A stretch of 64,000 nucleotides of DNA from Pogostemon cablin (GCA_023678885.1 CM042955.1:21835835-21899834), one strand, 5' to 3'; positions 34,573-46,880 are shown, counted from the stretch's first letter. Made by a program: numbers and translations. Notes: generated by a model not told the origin, from the letters alone.

Positions 34573-35164
34573 TATATGAAATAATTCATTGCACCTCTAT
34601 ATATTACTTTTTATTAAAATGTTATCATTTTTTATCCATCTCACGAAAATTTTTTCGTGTCTCACTCAAATCTTTATCTTAATATAACTTATCATTATAA
34701 AAATTTTATGATTTGTAAAATCTTGAAAAATTAAAAAGAATTTAATTATTTAGAGATTTTATTTTTTTTACTACTTTAATATTAAAAATAATTAGTAGTT
34801 TTTTTTCATATAATAAGAAAATTCATTTTTTAATATATTAATTTGTTACAATACTTTTAAAATAAAATTAATATTATATTAGAATTTTATATTTAACATA
34901 ATAATTTTTAAAATTTTAAATATATAAATTTTAATTTTATTAAATGGGTGAAATTTAAAAAAATATATAATTTACTTTTTTTTCAAAAAGTTTAAAGGTT
35001 AGGACTAAATCGCAAATTAAGTAAAGGTTGTAGTTTTTCATGCAATAAATGTAAAGATGACATGGAAGCTAATGTGGCAAAGGTCAACGTCACATCATCA
35101 AACGGGTAGTGTTGACTGCCCGATGAGGCGATGAGCTTAATTTGCAACATACCTCAAAGGTGGT

Positions 35165-36751
35165 TGTTGAGAGTGAAAATCAATGTGTTTTAGTGTCCAA
35201 TTTAACATCAATATATTTTACGAAAATTATTATCATATATTAGCACAAATATCTTATATTCAATATATTTGAGAAAAATATGTATTTGAGGTGTTTTATT
35301 GTATTTTAGCTAGAAAAAGCTCATAATCACAAAGTTAGATGAATGCTAAAAAATGAACGTTCACATTGCTAATTTTTTATATTTGTGTGGAACTCAAAAC
35401 TAGTGGTTTGATACAAGGTTAGGAAGCTACAGAATAGAGAATTATTTGGGCACAAGAATCACTCAAATCGGAGTTCGAACGAGAAAGTTATGCTCAAAAT
35501 CGTGAAGTCGCGCAGCTGCCAACGGGAATTTTTGAAAATTAGCCCATCTTTCCTATTTCTTGGAGCACAATTAAATTATTTTATTACATAATCCTCCATT
35601 ATTCACTCATGCCTTTTGAATATTTTCTCTCCTTATCTCATACTCTTCTTACACCTATATATATTTCATATTATCATTCATGTGAGACATCATCCTACTC
35701 CACCTCCACAAGGGGGATCACCCCCACGCCATCATCCACATCCATCAGAGAATTTAAAGAGACGGAAGAAAGAAGGAAGGACATCGCTACACCATGGGTT
35801 TTCCTAATTCTTTTCTTCGTATTTCTGATTTTTCAGACTATGTGTAAGATCTATCCAAATCCCAAGCGTGTTGCTTGTAACACCATGGGCTAGCTAGAAC
35901 CTTTTTGGTAGTTTTAGGGTTTTAAAAATTTTATAAATTAATTAAACTCTCTTGTGTACTCTCTTACAACACTACTTGTAGATTATTTCATATTTGATTG
36001 TGCTTTTTAAACTCATATTCACAATCGTTTTGTGAATCTTCAACTGTTATATAGAGTCTGAATATATATATATATATAGTTGTGGATTGAGTGCGTCCAT
36101 CGCTAAATAGGGTTACATGTTATGATTCTAAGTGAGGGGACTCCGAAGCTTCATTAGAATTGTCGAATATGAATATTTGTTAATTGCATTGCATTAATTG
36201 CGGGTTAATAAGAAGAACTAAGAGAATGATTTTATAGTACCTAAAAAGGAAGATCATATCAGTTTTGAGCACCAACCTAGGGGAAAAGAATTTATACTGA
36301 TAGTACCTAGAAAGGGGTAAAATTATATCTCTTGCTCCAAGGGCATGATTCACACGTGTTACATGATTGCTTGCTTGTGTCAATAGAGTAAGTTTGCATG
36401 GTTTAGTGATGCGTCCATATTCCACAAGGCAGAGTCGGCCAATACACTTGAGAGATAAATTAAGTAGTAAAACTGGATTACTCTAGAGCTATCTATTCTC
36501 CATTCTTGAGTCACTTTCATACGTAATTCTTCTTAGTGCTATTTTATTTTAATTGTTATTTAATTAATTGTTTAGTAGTTTAATAATTTGATACTTCAAT
36601 CTTATTGCCTTCGTCTTAATTAATTTAGTAAATAATTAAATTGATAATACTCCGTCCCGTGGTTCGATATTTAACTTGGTTACCTCTTGAGCTACAACTG
36701 ATATTCTTAATACTTGGGGATTATTTTGTGTACAAAGAAAAATGCGTAACA
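35165..36751 (+). mobile_element. Solo LTR, family T2
   Basis: 1,587 bp, starting TGTTGAGAGTGAAAATCAAT and ending ...AATGCGTAACA. It is flanked by gtggt (35160-35164) and atggt (36752-36756), one change in five. It lies in the right arm of the inverted-repeat element; the left arm at 31560-31570 shows the uninterrupted target. It is similar over most of its length to the LTRs at 47962 and 47315. It contains a short (TA)n run near 36065-36080. Frames at 35609-35893 and 36180-36425 are not convincing. Confidence 0.9.
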
Positions 36752-36988
36752 ATGGTTGACTTTTTTTGTAAAATGTCAAAAGTTTAAACTAATTCGCAAC
36801 TGGCGAAAAGGTTGAGACTTTTCATGAGATAAAAAATGTGTGATCATCTGTATTGGACGGATGAAGAGAATATTACTTCCTCCTTATATGCACTCTTGAT
36901 GTTTTATGGATGTTAAGAGATTTTACTTATTTATTTTTTGGGGTTGTTTTATATTTTTAGTAATAAATAAATTATTTGATTTGTAAAT

Positions 36989-37722
36989 GGGGGTGAGTAT
37001 TTATACCCGAAATTATTAATCATACCCCCGAAAATTTTGAAATCTTAAACTTTTTAATAAATATAACAAAAATAGTCTTATTTTTACTAAACATACCCCA
37101 TTCAAATCAGTTTTTTTAAGATTGATATTCTTCTCTAATTTTCTACTCATAATTAATTGTAATTAACAAAGCTATACAAATATGTGTGAAATGAAATTGA
37201 TTTCCGGAATGCATCAATGATTTCCCAGTGGGTCCAGATGCTTTCAAACTGGTTTCAAGATGCCACAACAATGACACCATTTCCGTCACGGTTCCAACGT
37301 CTCAATTCTCTTTCTTTTTCTCTTTTTATTTATTTGAAGCCCTCTCCTTCGTAAAGATCGTGCAGTCAGTTGAAACAAGATTGCCAAGTTTTTTTTTTTT
37401 TTTTCTTGGTAAGTAAGTTGAAAGCGTGTTTGAGATTGTAAGTTTTGTTATCTTGTACAAACATTCATTTGATGATCAAGCATCTTCTCTTTCTTCTGTA
37501 TTTAAAGAACCTTTCTTCTGTGTTTCCACCCTCTTGATATGGCTAGGAAGGAGAGAGAGAAGGAGAGTTATAAGTTTTAACATTTCTGCAGAGAGAATGA
37601 ACATTTGAATGAAGTATGTTTAGTAAAAATAAGGGTATTTTTGTTATATTAATTAAAAATTTTAAGATTTCAAAATTTTCTAGGTATGATTAGTAATTTT
37701 GGAAATGTGAATAGCCGCTTCT
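36989..37722. mobile_element. Mutator-like element, 734 bp
   Basis: The ends gggggtgagtatttatac... and, inverted, agaagcggctattcac... are related to the GGGGCGGCTATTTG ends of the element at 39873. They are flanked by a perfect 9-bp duplication TTTGTAAAT (36980-36988, 37723-37731), the Mutator signature. The interior (37228-37608) is slightly more GC-rich and has two short frames that match nothing I know. It lies in the copy II intron. Confidence 0.8.
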
Positions 37723-37914
37723 TTTGTAAATATAGATGATAAATTTAAAATTAAAGCGTATTAAAAGATTATAATGTTGAGTAACATTTTCTTTCTTGAG
37801 GTGTGAACATATGGATAAGACATACAAAAAAATAATTTGATCGTAAATATAGACGAATGGAATATCACTTCCTAAAGTTTAATGAAAACATATATAAATC
37901 GTTTCTCTTTATAC

Positions 37915-38032
37915 TTTATTCAAAAATGTCCCAAAATAGCCATGACATTCATTTTTATCACAAACATTTTATTTGAAAATGTCCCAAAATAGCCCTAACA
38001 TTCATTTTTATCACAAACATTCAATTTTTTGC
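37915..38032. repeat. Tandem duplication, about 58-bp unit
   Basis: The segment gtcccaaaatagcc.t-gacattcatttttatcacaaacatt occurs twice in a row with small changes. It is intronic sequence of copy II with no coding value. Bases 37732-37914 and 38033-38448 show nothing else. Confidence 0.7.
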
Positions 38033-38690
38033 TTCGAATTTATCCCAAAACAATATTTTTAATCAATTTCATTTCATAGCTTTTTAAAAACACTGATTCT
38101 CATCCTATGAAATTAGAAAAATTGAACACTTTTAAATTAAAAAGACAATTTTTTAAAAAATTTAAAGGTTATGACACTATTTTAGAAAAATAATTTTTTT
38201 TACTATTTTGAATGAGGTAAGTTTGTATAAAACCATTTTAATTTTAATTAAACTCCACTTTTTATATGTCCAGCGCTTTGTCCTTGTAATAATAGTATAA
38301 TTAGACAATTATCACTTTTTTCTATATAGTATCACTATTATTAAAATTTTATTAATTTTCGTATCACATAACTAATTTATTATTTTTTACTCATCTCACC
38401 TAACTTTTTAAATAAAATGGTTTCAAGCAAGAGTTGTTTATAAATTACCATAGAATTTTCGAATATCCAGTTCCATGCTCCGAATTGATACATTGTTGGA
38501 AACTGGAGGTTAGTGATAGCAAGAGTTAATTAGAAATTTGTATAATTGTGATTTGTGAATAATCCGAGGGTCAAATAGATAGTTGCCACCTGGCTTTGAT
38601 GATAATGCAATGTATTTTTTTTTTTAAGATTCAACTCCAATAAAATTTTCTAAAAGTATTTATTTTGCTATTTTTTTCCATTTCATTATA

Positions 38691-38897
38691 GGCGAAGACT
38701 TGTGTGAGACCGTCTCATGTAAGCCCTTACGTGAGACGACCAGAAAGTGAAAATTTTTCTGAAGGAAAGTGATAAAGTATAAATAAAAAGTGATAATATT
38801 TTATAGCGAAAATGATAATGATTTATAGTGAAAGTGATAACTATTTTAAAAAGTGAAAAATTATCTCACGTGAGACGGTCTCACGCAATACCTACCC
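38691..38897. mobile_element. Mutator-type MITE
   Basis: 207 bp between perfect 9-bp duplications TTCATTATA (38682-38690, 38898-38906). Terminal inverted repeats share TGTGAGACCGTCTCA at the left with TGAGACGGTCTCACGC at the right. The interior carries repeated gtgataa words. It lies upstream of small-gene copy II. Confidence 0.8.
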
Positions 38898-38906
38898 TTC
38901 ATTATA

Positions 38907-39683
38907 AAAGTTTTTTTAAGGCTTATATAACTACAATCATTAATACAATTAAAATAGGGGACTTTTATGTTATATTTATATAATAACTATATTTACTATA
39001 CATTAAATATTAATATTCCTTAATACACCAACAAAGATAAATAATTATATTTAGAGGAGAGAGAATATATTATTTTATATGAGCTTGTCTAAACTATTAT
39101 ACGATACACCGTATTTTATTCTTTAGTAGATGAGAAATCACACTTATATATACCCCCGCATTGTCAAAATTGAAAATTAATATTATAAATAAAAAAAACA
39201 ACTAAAATTGGAATGAGCTTTTATGTAATTTTGATATCTTCCCTATTTTCAATCAATTGGAAGCACACAGAGTGTAGTATCACAATTCACATGCATTTCA
39301 CGAGTCAAATCTTGCTATCAAGTTGGTGGCAATAAAGTATTAATTTATATTAGATTATTCCAATGATAATTATAATTAGTATAGGAACAAGATTGATTGC
39401 ACATTATAATCAGTAAAGTATATATTAACGCGATTAGATTATTCCAATCATAATTATTATTAGTACAGTAACAATATTGATTGATTGAGTGATTACTACA
39501 AAAATCCACGTGTTTCACGGATATATGTCGGATTATGGAAGAATTGTATATACGTGGAGTATTTTCTATTCATAATTACCCAAATTTAGTGGCGAAGTGA
39601 ATTTGGGTGCAAGGATATTTTGTCTTAAAAAAGTTTGGGTTACTTGTTATAAATTACATTAAATATTCTAATATTACCATTAA
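38907..39683. other. AT-rich intergenic sequence
   Basis: No gene, RNA or element ends recognised. A sequence gattattccaatgataatta occurs twice (about 39353 and 39435) with small changes, suggesting a local duplication. Confidence 0.4.
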
Positions 39684-39872
39684 ATACATTCATCCTATAT
39701 TATTATAAGTAGATACATAATTATAAACTGTAATTTCAATATTATCCTTATAATACATTCCATTCAAAACATCATAAAATATAGTGATATGTTTATAATT
39801 TTTTGTTCCATTAAATACATTCATCCTAAATTATTATAAGTAGATACATAATTATAAACTGTAATTTTAATA
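39684..39872. repeat. Tandem duplication split by the Mutator-like element
   Basis: The unit beginning attaaatacattcatcct, about 128 bp, occurs at 39684-39811 and again from 39812. The second copy is interrupted at 39872 by the element and resumes at 41312 (atttcaatattatcctttt). This directly shows the pre-insertion state of the target. Confidence 0.75.
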
Positions 39873-40227
39873 GGGGCGGCTATTTGAACTCCTGAAATTG
39901 TTATTTGAACCCCAATTATTTATAAAATTAAAATATGATAGTGTAAGAAGACATAAATACCCTTTTATAAATAATAAACTAAGATTAAATATAATTAAAT
40001 TTCTAAATGCACCCCAGTAAGATTTTTAAATGCACCCCAAAGTTATAATCACTAAAACACGATGAACCCTAAATCCTTTTGTAGAACAGTAGATTGTATC
40101 GTGATTTGTTTAATCAAATTATCATATTTCACTGCAACAAGCAAATAGGGATTACGAAGATTTAGGTTTGAATAGATTCACAAATAGAGATTAGGAGGGT
40201 TTAGGTTTGAATAGATTCAAGTCGACT

Positions 40228-41170
40228 AATGCCAATATGTTGTTCGACTGCAGAACTCAGAACAGTATATTCTGTTCGACGGATCAAATACCAACATGCT
40301 GTTCGACTACAAAACTCGAACAGTTTATTCTGTTCGACTACAGATTTCGAGCATTTTATTCTGTTCGATTGCTTTGATCGAACAGTTGGGTCACGGTTGT
40401 AATTTGTTCGGTTTTTATAACCAAACAGATTTAAGTGTATTCGGTTGTACTTACCGAATACTTTTTTTTTTTCAATTACACACCCAACTTATTTAATCTC
40501 CAATTCAATGTATGATTTTATTTTTGATCAAATTTTGCTTATATGGTGATAGTCAGATTTATTGCTCATACCATGTAGACTTATTATTGAAAATAACATA
40601 ATATACTCACTCCATTTCGATTAAAGATATAATATATTTTTGTATTTTATACTTAAATAAAAAAAGGAAAAGATTTGTATGCTTCACCATGGAAACTGAC
40701 TGCAAGACAACCGAGGAGGTCGCTGATGAGTACCTCAACGAAATCGTTCAAAGGAACTTAGTTCATGTTTCTGAATGGGATTTTGAAGGCCGACTTAGAA
40801 ATTGCAGAGTCCTATACGTTATCCACAAGTTTATAAAGCAAAAATGCAAGGAGGAGAATTTTGCATCAGTTTTCTCTAAAGGAAAGATGATCTGTCAAAG
40901 CCAGAAGATTAGACATTTATCAGTACACAATGATGTCGATCATTTTGTTCGACTGCAGAACTCAGAACAATATATTCTGTTCGACGGATCAAATGCCAAC
41001 ATGCTGTTCGACTACAGAACTCGAACAGTTTATCCTCTTCGACTACAGATGCTGAATATTTTATTCTGTTCGACTGCTTTGATCGTTGATGGAACAGTTG
41101 AATCACGATTGTAATCTGTTCAGTTCCTATAACCAAACAGATTTAAGTGTGTTTGATTGTACTTACCGAA
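40228..41170. repeat. 220-bp direct repeat pair flanking the captured fragment
   Basis: Copies at 40228-40450 and 40948-41170 share gttcgactgcagaactcaga, ccaacatgctgttcgacta and ccaaacagatttaagtgt with scattered changes. The spacing of about 720 bases contains the NLR piece and AT-rich DNA. Confidence 0.75.
40689..41114 (+). pseudogene. Captured NLR (NB-ARC/winged-helix) fragment
   Basis: The first 80 codons read ...TTEEVADEYLNEIVQRNLVH, then VSEWDFEGRLRNCRV, Y-V-I-H-K-F-I and QSQKIRHLSVHND. This matches the end of the ARC2/winged-helix region and the start of the LRR of CC-type NLRs (family pattern ...EEVAEEYL.ELI.R.L), except that the expected MHD-like H-D-L-L box is degraded to V-I-H-K-F. 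After residue 80 the frame runs into the element's own repeat. P-loop and CC parts are absent. It is a captured piece, not a working receptor. Confidence 0.8.
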
Positions 41171-41387
41171 CACTTTTTTTTCTTAAAAGGGTAAGATTGT
41201 CCTTGCATGGGGTGCATTTAGTAACTTAAATATATATTTTTTAATTTAAGTGGGGTACATTTAGTAATTGGGGTTTAAATAACAATTTTGGGGGTGCAAA
41301 TAGCCGCCCCCATTTCAATATTATCCTTTTAGTACATTAAAATATAGTGATATGTTTATAATTTTTTGTTCCATAATTATTGTAAGG

Positions 41388-41679
41388 GGCGGCTATTTGC
41401 ACCTCCAAAAATGCTAAACGTACCCCGTTTATCAAATACACCCCAATATATTTTAAATTTTATATGCATATTGCTAAATATACCCCACATTAAGACCACT
41501 ATACCTTTTTAAAATTAAAAATTAATTCATGGAGTATTGTTTATCTGTGAATCAAATTTCCATATTTGAGAACTACTTTGTGGAAGAAGATAAACAGAAC
41601 CACGATGGAAAAAGACGAACAATTCCACCATTGAAAGATCCATGCTACACTGGATCCAACCGGAGGTGGGAGTTGATGG
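41388..41679. mobile_element. Third Mutator-like end of the same family, truncated
   Basis: Begins GGGGCGGCTATTTGCACCTC and continues with the accccgtttatcaaatacacccc motif seen near the ends of the neighbouring element. It is interrupted at 41680 by a copia LTR, and its other end is lost. Part of the interior (41560-41679, gaagataaacagaaccacg) is GC-richer and might be captured, but it is too short to tell. Confidence 0.65.
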
Positions 41680-42146
41680 TGTAAGAAATAAATCCATTAA
41701 ATCCTAATACCTTAAACCCTATCATGATTAACGAGATCTAAACATAACACGGAAGCGTACCTTGGATCTATTGAGTTCTCTAGGCGAAACACGAACTCGA
41801 TGATCGGTAATATGACCTTCCTCAACTAAGCCTCCTTATTCCTTTATGGAGATCGTAGTAATCCCTCCCGATGGGGAGAAGGAAAGACCATGTGCGTCTT
41901 AGTGTATTGGGGACCATAACATGGGTGCCTTTATATATTATACAACTGGGTCACCCATAATCACCCAGTCATGTAGTATCGGGTATCTACTCAATTGGCC
42001 CATATCAAATATTATTATAGCCCATGGACTTTTAACCTTAATTGAATCACTTAATTAAGTCCATAAAATAATTGAATAGCTAATATAATTGAATAATAAT
42101 ATATTGCCCACAATTAGACTACATTGGAAATTAAAAATTTTCAACA
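41680..42146 (-). repeat. Copia 3' LTR
   Basis: 467 bp, TGTTGAAAATTTTTAATTTC ... TTTCTTACA on the minus strand. Directly followed on the plus side by the purine tract complement atctcccacttggg, which in many copia elements precedes the 3' LTR. Confidence 0.88.
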
Positions 42147-42699
42147 ATCTCCCACTTGGGCTATATATTTCTCAAAGTAATTATATCAAGAGTCCTTAGT
42201 TGCGCAACTTTATGATATTCCTCTTCAGGCTATACTTAACAATCTGGTCCATCTCATATACTAATATGGAACTACCGCGGTATTCACCACATTACAAATC
42301 GTAGTTAAACCCCGACAATCACCATACTAGTATACTTAATGACATAGATCAAATATGGTGAGTAGCATGGAAATTACATGTCAAATGTGATCAACATAAT
42401 GTCTATATCCAATTGGTCCAACTTTAATCCTTAGTGAGATCAATCCATAACGTAAAATATTACAAAATGAAAAATTAACTTAAGTGAATTCACAATGAAT
42501 TCAAAATCATCAACTTAATTTTGCAGAAAATCGAATCATCCAAATCAAAGTGTCTTGAAAACTTTAAAGAACAATAAATATAGACTCTCACTGAACCAAT
42601 GTATTCTAAAACCATATAACACCCACATGAGTAGCTAGCTCATAAAATTGCAGGGCATTGAATACATAATTGGTGGATCCATATTTAGAGTCTATCATA

Positions 42700-43520
42700 A
42701 TATGCTCTTCTAAAATTTTATCTACACAAAACACTTTCTTTAACAACCAAGAATTCTATGTCAATTTGTTTGACTTATAAGTATTCTTGTCATAAATACT
42801 TTACTGCGAATTAACTGTCACAATAAACTTTATGTGACAAAGTTTCGCAACCTTTATCTCATGTTTGAATGCCCCTTAGTCTGCTACTGATTCTGTTGTC
42901 ATGGTTAATGAGCTAAAGTGTTTGCTTAATACTTTTACTTGTATAGCTCTCCAGACCAACAGAAGATGTAGCCTGAAATGGATCTTATACTGTATTGGCA
43001 TCCAACAAACTCAAAATCAGACTACTTTATGATCTCCTACTAATCTAATCTCTTATGTGCAAGCATATTATCCTTAGTTCTCTGTAAATACTTTATAAAG
43101 ATCCATACTAGAGTTACTTAAGTGTCTACTTAATACACCAACAACAGAAGTCAAATTAAGTCTTGTACAGACCACATCATATAACAATTTTCAATAGTCA
43201 AAGCATATAGAGAATTTTCTACATTTCTTAAATCTTTAGATTAACTTTAGGGCACCTGATTAAGACTGCACTTGTCTCCCTTTGTTTTAATTTTAATCTT
43301 CTCCCACTGAATTACATAATCATCTAAATTTATCTCAAAACCAAATGAGACAATAACTTCATGATGATGATTGTGATTCCTTTATGGGAAAGTTTTCTTG
43401 AATGCATAGATGGATTTCTTTTTAGTTCTTAAACTGTTGAGATTGTTTCATCAATGTTACCATCAAGAAACTTTATCTTTACATCCATCTAATGTGATTC
43501 AAGATTAAAATGTACTTCTA
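42700..43520 (-). pseudogene. Degenerate copia RT/RNase H traces
   Basis: With frame changes the minus strand at about 43500-43440 reads MDVKIKFLDGN..ETI (family MDVKTAFLNG). At about 43030-42880 it reads D-S-D-F-V-G-C-Q-Y-S-I-R-S-I-S-G-Y-I-F, the RNase H D-S-D-x-A-G core of copia pol. Stops occur every few codons. This identifies the interior as former pol, not a foreign insert. Confidence 0.65.
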
Positions 43521-46500
43521 ATGTCACGATTATCTAAAAAGAACCTTTCTTAGTAACCGAATAGAAAGTCCCTTAGAACAATGCATTTCTTCCCTTTTGA
43601 GTATAATCCTTTACCAAGATGCAAACATAATCATCCTGTATTGATTTAAACTCATAACTTATAGCATTAACCCACTTTCAAATATTTGGACCTTACATGG
43701 CTTGATGAACATTGTTTGAATGTTCTACCATTAATTACATAGTGTCCTCATTATATAGGAGAAAGATATATAATCATCCGAATTGTCTTTCTCCCAACTC
43801 TAGTAGTTTCCTTAGTGACATTAATTCTTGAGGTTGTTGAATTTGTTATTCCTTAAACATTATTGACATTGTCATATCGTTATTCTGAATTTGCACCAAT
43901 TCTTTAAAGCATAAGTGGGGATCGAATCGACTCCCCCTTAAGGATAATGTCTCTAATATTATTCTTCCCCCCAAATCAATATCCTCAAAGAATTCCATAT
44001 TACGCGTCTCAAATATGAATAAATTAATTGGATCATAAACTTATTATCTTTATTTAAAACCAATAAAGTAGCTTGTATCTATTTGAATCCAATTTTCTTT
44101 AGTAGATCCCAATGATCTAGCCTTAGTTGGACATCACCATATGTAAAACTCAAAGAGTTCTCACAACTACTTTGGTTAGAACTTTATTGAGACCATAAGC
44201 TGCAATCTTTAGTATTTCTCCAATTAGTAACCATATATTTTGGAGTATTATTTTTGTCTTTTAACTACACCACAACACCATTCATGCTAAGTAATCTTAA
44301 TGTGGTATATTATAAAACAATTCTACAAGCCTTTAGGAGTAAACAAAAGGTTATACTTTAGTTGTCTTTAGCAGCTTTCTTAATGGGTTTTCTTGTATTG
44401 CCCTTATACTTTATGGAGATAAAATTTTCTTGAAGTCTTCTAGTCTCATCTTTATTGTTGAAGTTCTCATCATGTATGATTATCTTGTCGATATAGATTA
44501 AACTTAATTAGCAGAATTCTTAATTGTACAGAGAATTATTGTAAAATAATTTATCATGCTCGCATTAAACTTTATGATCTTTCAAATTTAAATAATTAAG
44601 AATCATCTCGAGGTATCGAGTATAACATTAGTATCAAGTCTTTAAACAACAATACCAACTCGTAAGTGACACCCTCTACATAGTAGTCAAATACTGACAA
44701 TAAAACTGTCAAGCAATAGTCTTCCTTTGGGCCGACTTATTACTCACATGTTAAATAAATAATTGTCACGTATTCACCACCACAGGTGCTTGTGTATTTT
44801 GGGCCAAATATTAATCTACCTTTGGGCCGATCAATACCCGCATGATGATACACTCGCAATATACATGTCATAAAATAAATTATGACTAGTGATATTAAAT
44901 AGGGACCCATCACAAGACACCTTGTGCAACATTAACCTCGTCTATGGACAAAAATTAACTGCAAGGGTAATCTTGGTATAATAATCAAATACTTATAATA
45001 AGTTCTGTCAAACAAAAGTCTATCTTTGGACCGACTGAAGTTCACATGAACAATTCAAAATAATTATCACATGCTTATCATCACATGTGTGTTATTATTC
45101 TGTCAAACTGTCCTACCTATGGGTCGAACACAAAACACATAAATAATTCTACATCAATCTATGTAATTTCAATAAAATCGCACTCCACACACAGAGGTTG
45201 CTATGGAAACATGATACTTTAATTGACTAGACTGAAAATTACTAGACCAATTAAACAAATATTGAAAATATTTATATTTAATTGAACGACATTAAAAAAT
45301 GTCTCCCCAAATTTAATTTAATTAAATTCCACCAATCAAATGAGAATATTAGATGATTCATACCAACTTAAAAAATAATAAAAGATTTCTTTACTTAATT
45401 AGGGATTCCAAAATCCCAATTTAATATAAACTGGATTTGGGAAAAAAATCTTTATTCAAAATAACCTTGCCTAAAATTATAATCACAATACCGAAAATAA
45501 ATCAAATCATTATCGTGAACAAATCATTACCAAAATTAATTAAGGATCCCAAATCCTAGAACCAATTAAATTAGGCAAATGACCCGTAATTAAGCTTAAT
45601 CACATAAGCAATAATTAAAACTAATAAAATAATACAATTACTGCTATTTGAATTTCATCATAAATGTAACCAATTATAATACACCGTAACAATGACCAAT
45701 TAAAAATTGACAATGTCAAAACTTAATATCATGGCCTCCAATTCAATATTATTTCTTATTCGAAATATGAAATAATAATATACACATTAACTAAACTAAT
45801 CATTATCCCAAATAATCATGAGTATAATATTCGTGTATCTGTAACTAAAGAGATTGAGGTGTATATTTATGTCTGAATATTCCGAAGCCAATTAGACACA
45901 AATTTATATGTATCCATGCAAATATTACCAATTTCACTCAAATTGCTATAGTGATGAATTCCACCCAATTAAAAAATAATAGGAATAATGCTTTCATCAT
46001 TAAACAAAAGCAACCCAAATACTGCAGAATGCAAGGGATTGCACTCATACTGCAATGATCATTTCTTTCACTGATGGGCAGCGTAGTTTTCGAAATAGGA
46101 TACAATACACTTTCATTAATATTGAAAGAATTTTTAATCAATGATGCCAATAATGTGAGAAATAATTCCGTCGAATCCAAAATGACTTCACATTAGCCAT
46201 ATTATTTATCAAACTGAATGATGCAAATTTCTTTATTTAAAATTATGGAATTGATGCAATTCCCCAAATGAGCAAATAAGATATCGATGCAATTCTCCAA
46301 ATGAGCAAATAAGATATCACAATTAAATTTATATATGTGCATCATATATAACCATGATAGCAAGACCATTACGCAACTAAACAACCTTGTGTACTCAATT
46401 ATCAATTATATTGCAAATGTAATTTGATATATCCAAATTATGAATTATCTCAATTACTTCCAACATTAAGTACCGTCCAAATAAATCCTTATATTTGCTC

Positions 46501-46880
46501 TACTTTATCAATTATAAAATGCAACATGTATTTTAACCACGTCATGCGCATTCAATCACTAAAGGAAATTGTATATCGATCACTAATTTATTTAAGGAAG
46601 TGTACACAATTCATCGGATCCAATGTCTATAATTACTAAAATTTTAAAGAGAATGGTACACAAATTTTAACATTGTCCCAATTTATAATTTTAATTCCTC
46701 TAAAGATGTTACCAATAATATTTGAATTAAAATACATAAACAAATCCAGTCACCATCCTCGGATGTGTATTCAACTTAATTAATAAATACAAGCAAAACT
46801 GGATCACAAACAGTCAAGAAACTTAATCAAAATGTCAACCTTTAAACCCTAATTTTACAGATAGATAATCAAAAATAGGG

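Larger units (their letters stand above)
31501..36825. mobile_element. Large inverted-repeat element with LTRs in both arms
   Basis: Left arm 31501-31644 plus 33212 to about 33540 is complementary to right arm about 34590-35164 plus 36752-36825. For example, left gcgaattagtctaaactttt pairs with right aaaagtttaaactaattcgc, and left gagcttaatttgtaac also recurs inverted. Each arm is about 600 bp once the LTR insertions are removed. The centre (about 33540-34590) is unpaired and holds a Stowaway copy. No transposase frame was found. It resembles a foldback-type or long-TIR Mutator-like element; the class is unsettled. Confidence 0.7.
30835..38493 (-). pseudogene. Small two-exon gene family, copy II: exon 1, giant intron, exon 2
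   Basis: Exon 1 (38493-38449) reads MYQFGAWNWIFENSM, then a GTAATT donor. Exon 2 starts at 30858 with GTATCAG and is closely similar to exon 2 of copy III. The intron is 7,590 bp because of nested insertions; in copy III it is 444 bp. The acceptor that is CAG in copy III is CGG here, and the TATA segment found in copies I and III is missing upstream of exon 1, so this copy is probably dead. Joined in phase 0, exon 2 adds VSVKRRA and a stop. In the other frame exon 2 reads GISKTSCLKNFTEKNADEDG and on to a stop after QQYPEK. Confidence 0.5.
39873..41311. mobile_element. Pack-MULE-like element with NLR gene fragment
   Basis: Ends GGGGCGGCTATTTGAACTCC and, inverted, GGGGGCGGCTATTTGCACCC are inverted repeats of about 46 bp. 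They are flanked by 9-bp duplications ATTTTAATA (39864-39872) and ATTTCAATA (41312-41320), with one later change. Inside are two direct copies of a 220-bp segment rich in ctgttcgacta words (40228-40450 and 40948-41170), with an NLR coding fragment between them and partly over the second. No transposase is present, so it is non-autonomous. Confidence 0.85.

Noticed and set aside
37228..37608. Two short plus-strand frames inside the 734-bp Mutator-like element as a captured gene
   Set aside because: The translations are low-complexity (phenylalanine/serine-rich) with no recognisable domain; too weak to claim capture.
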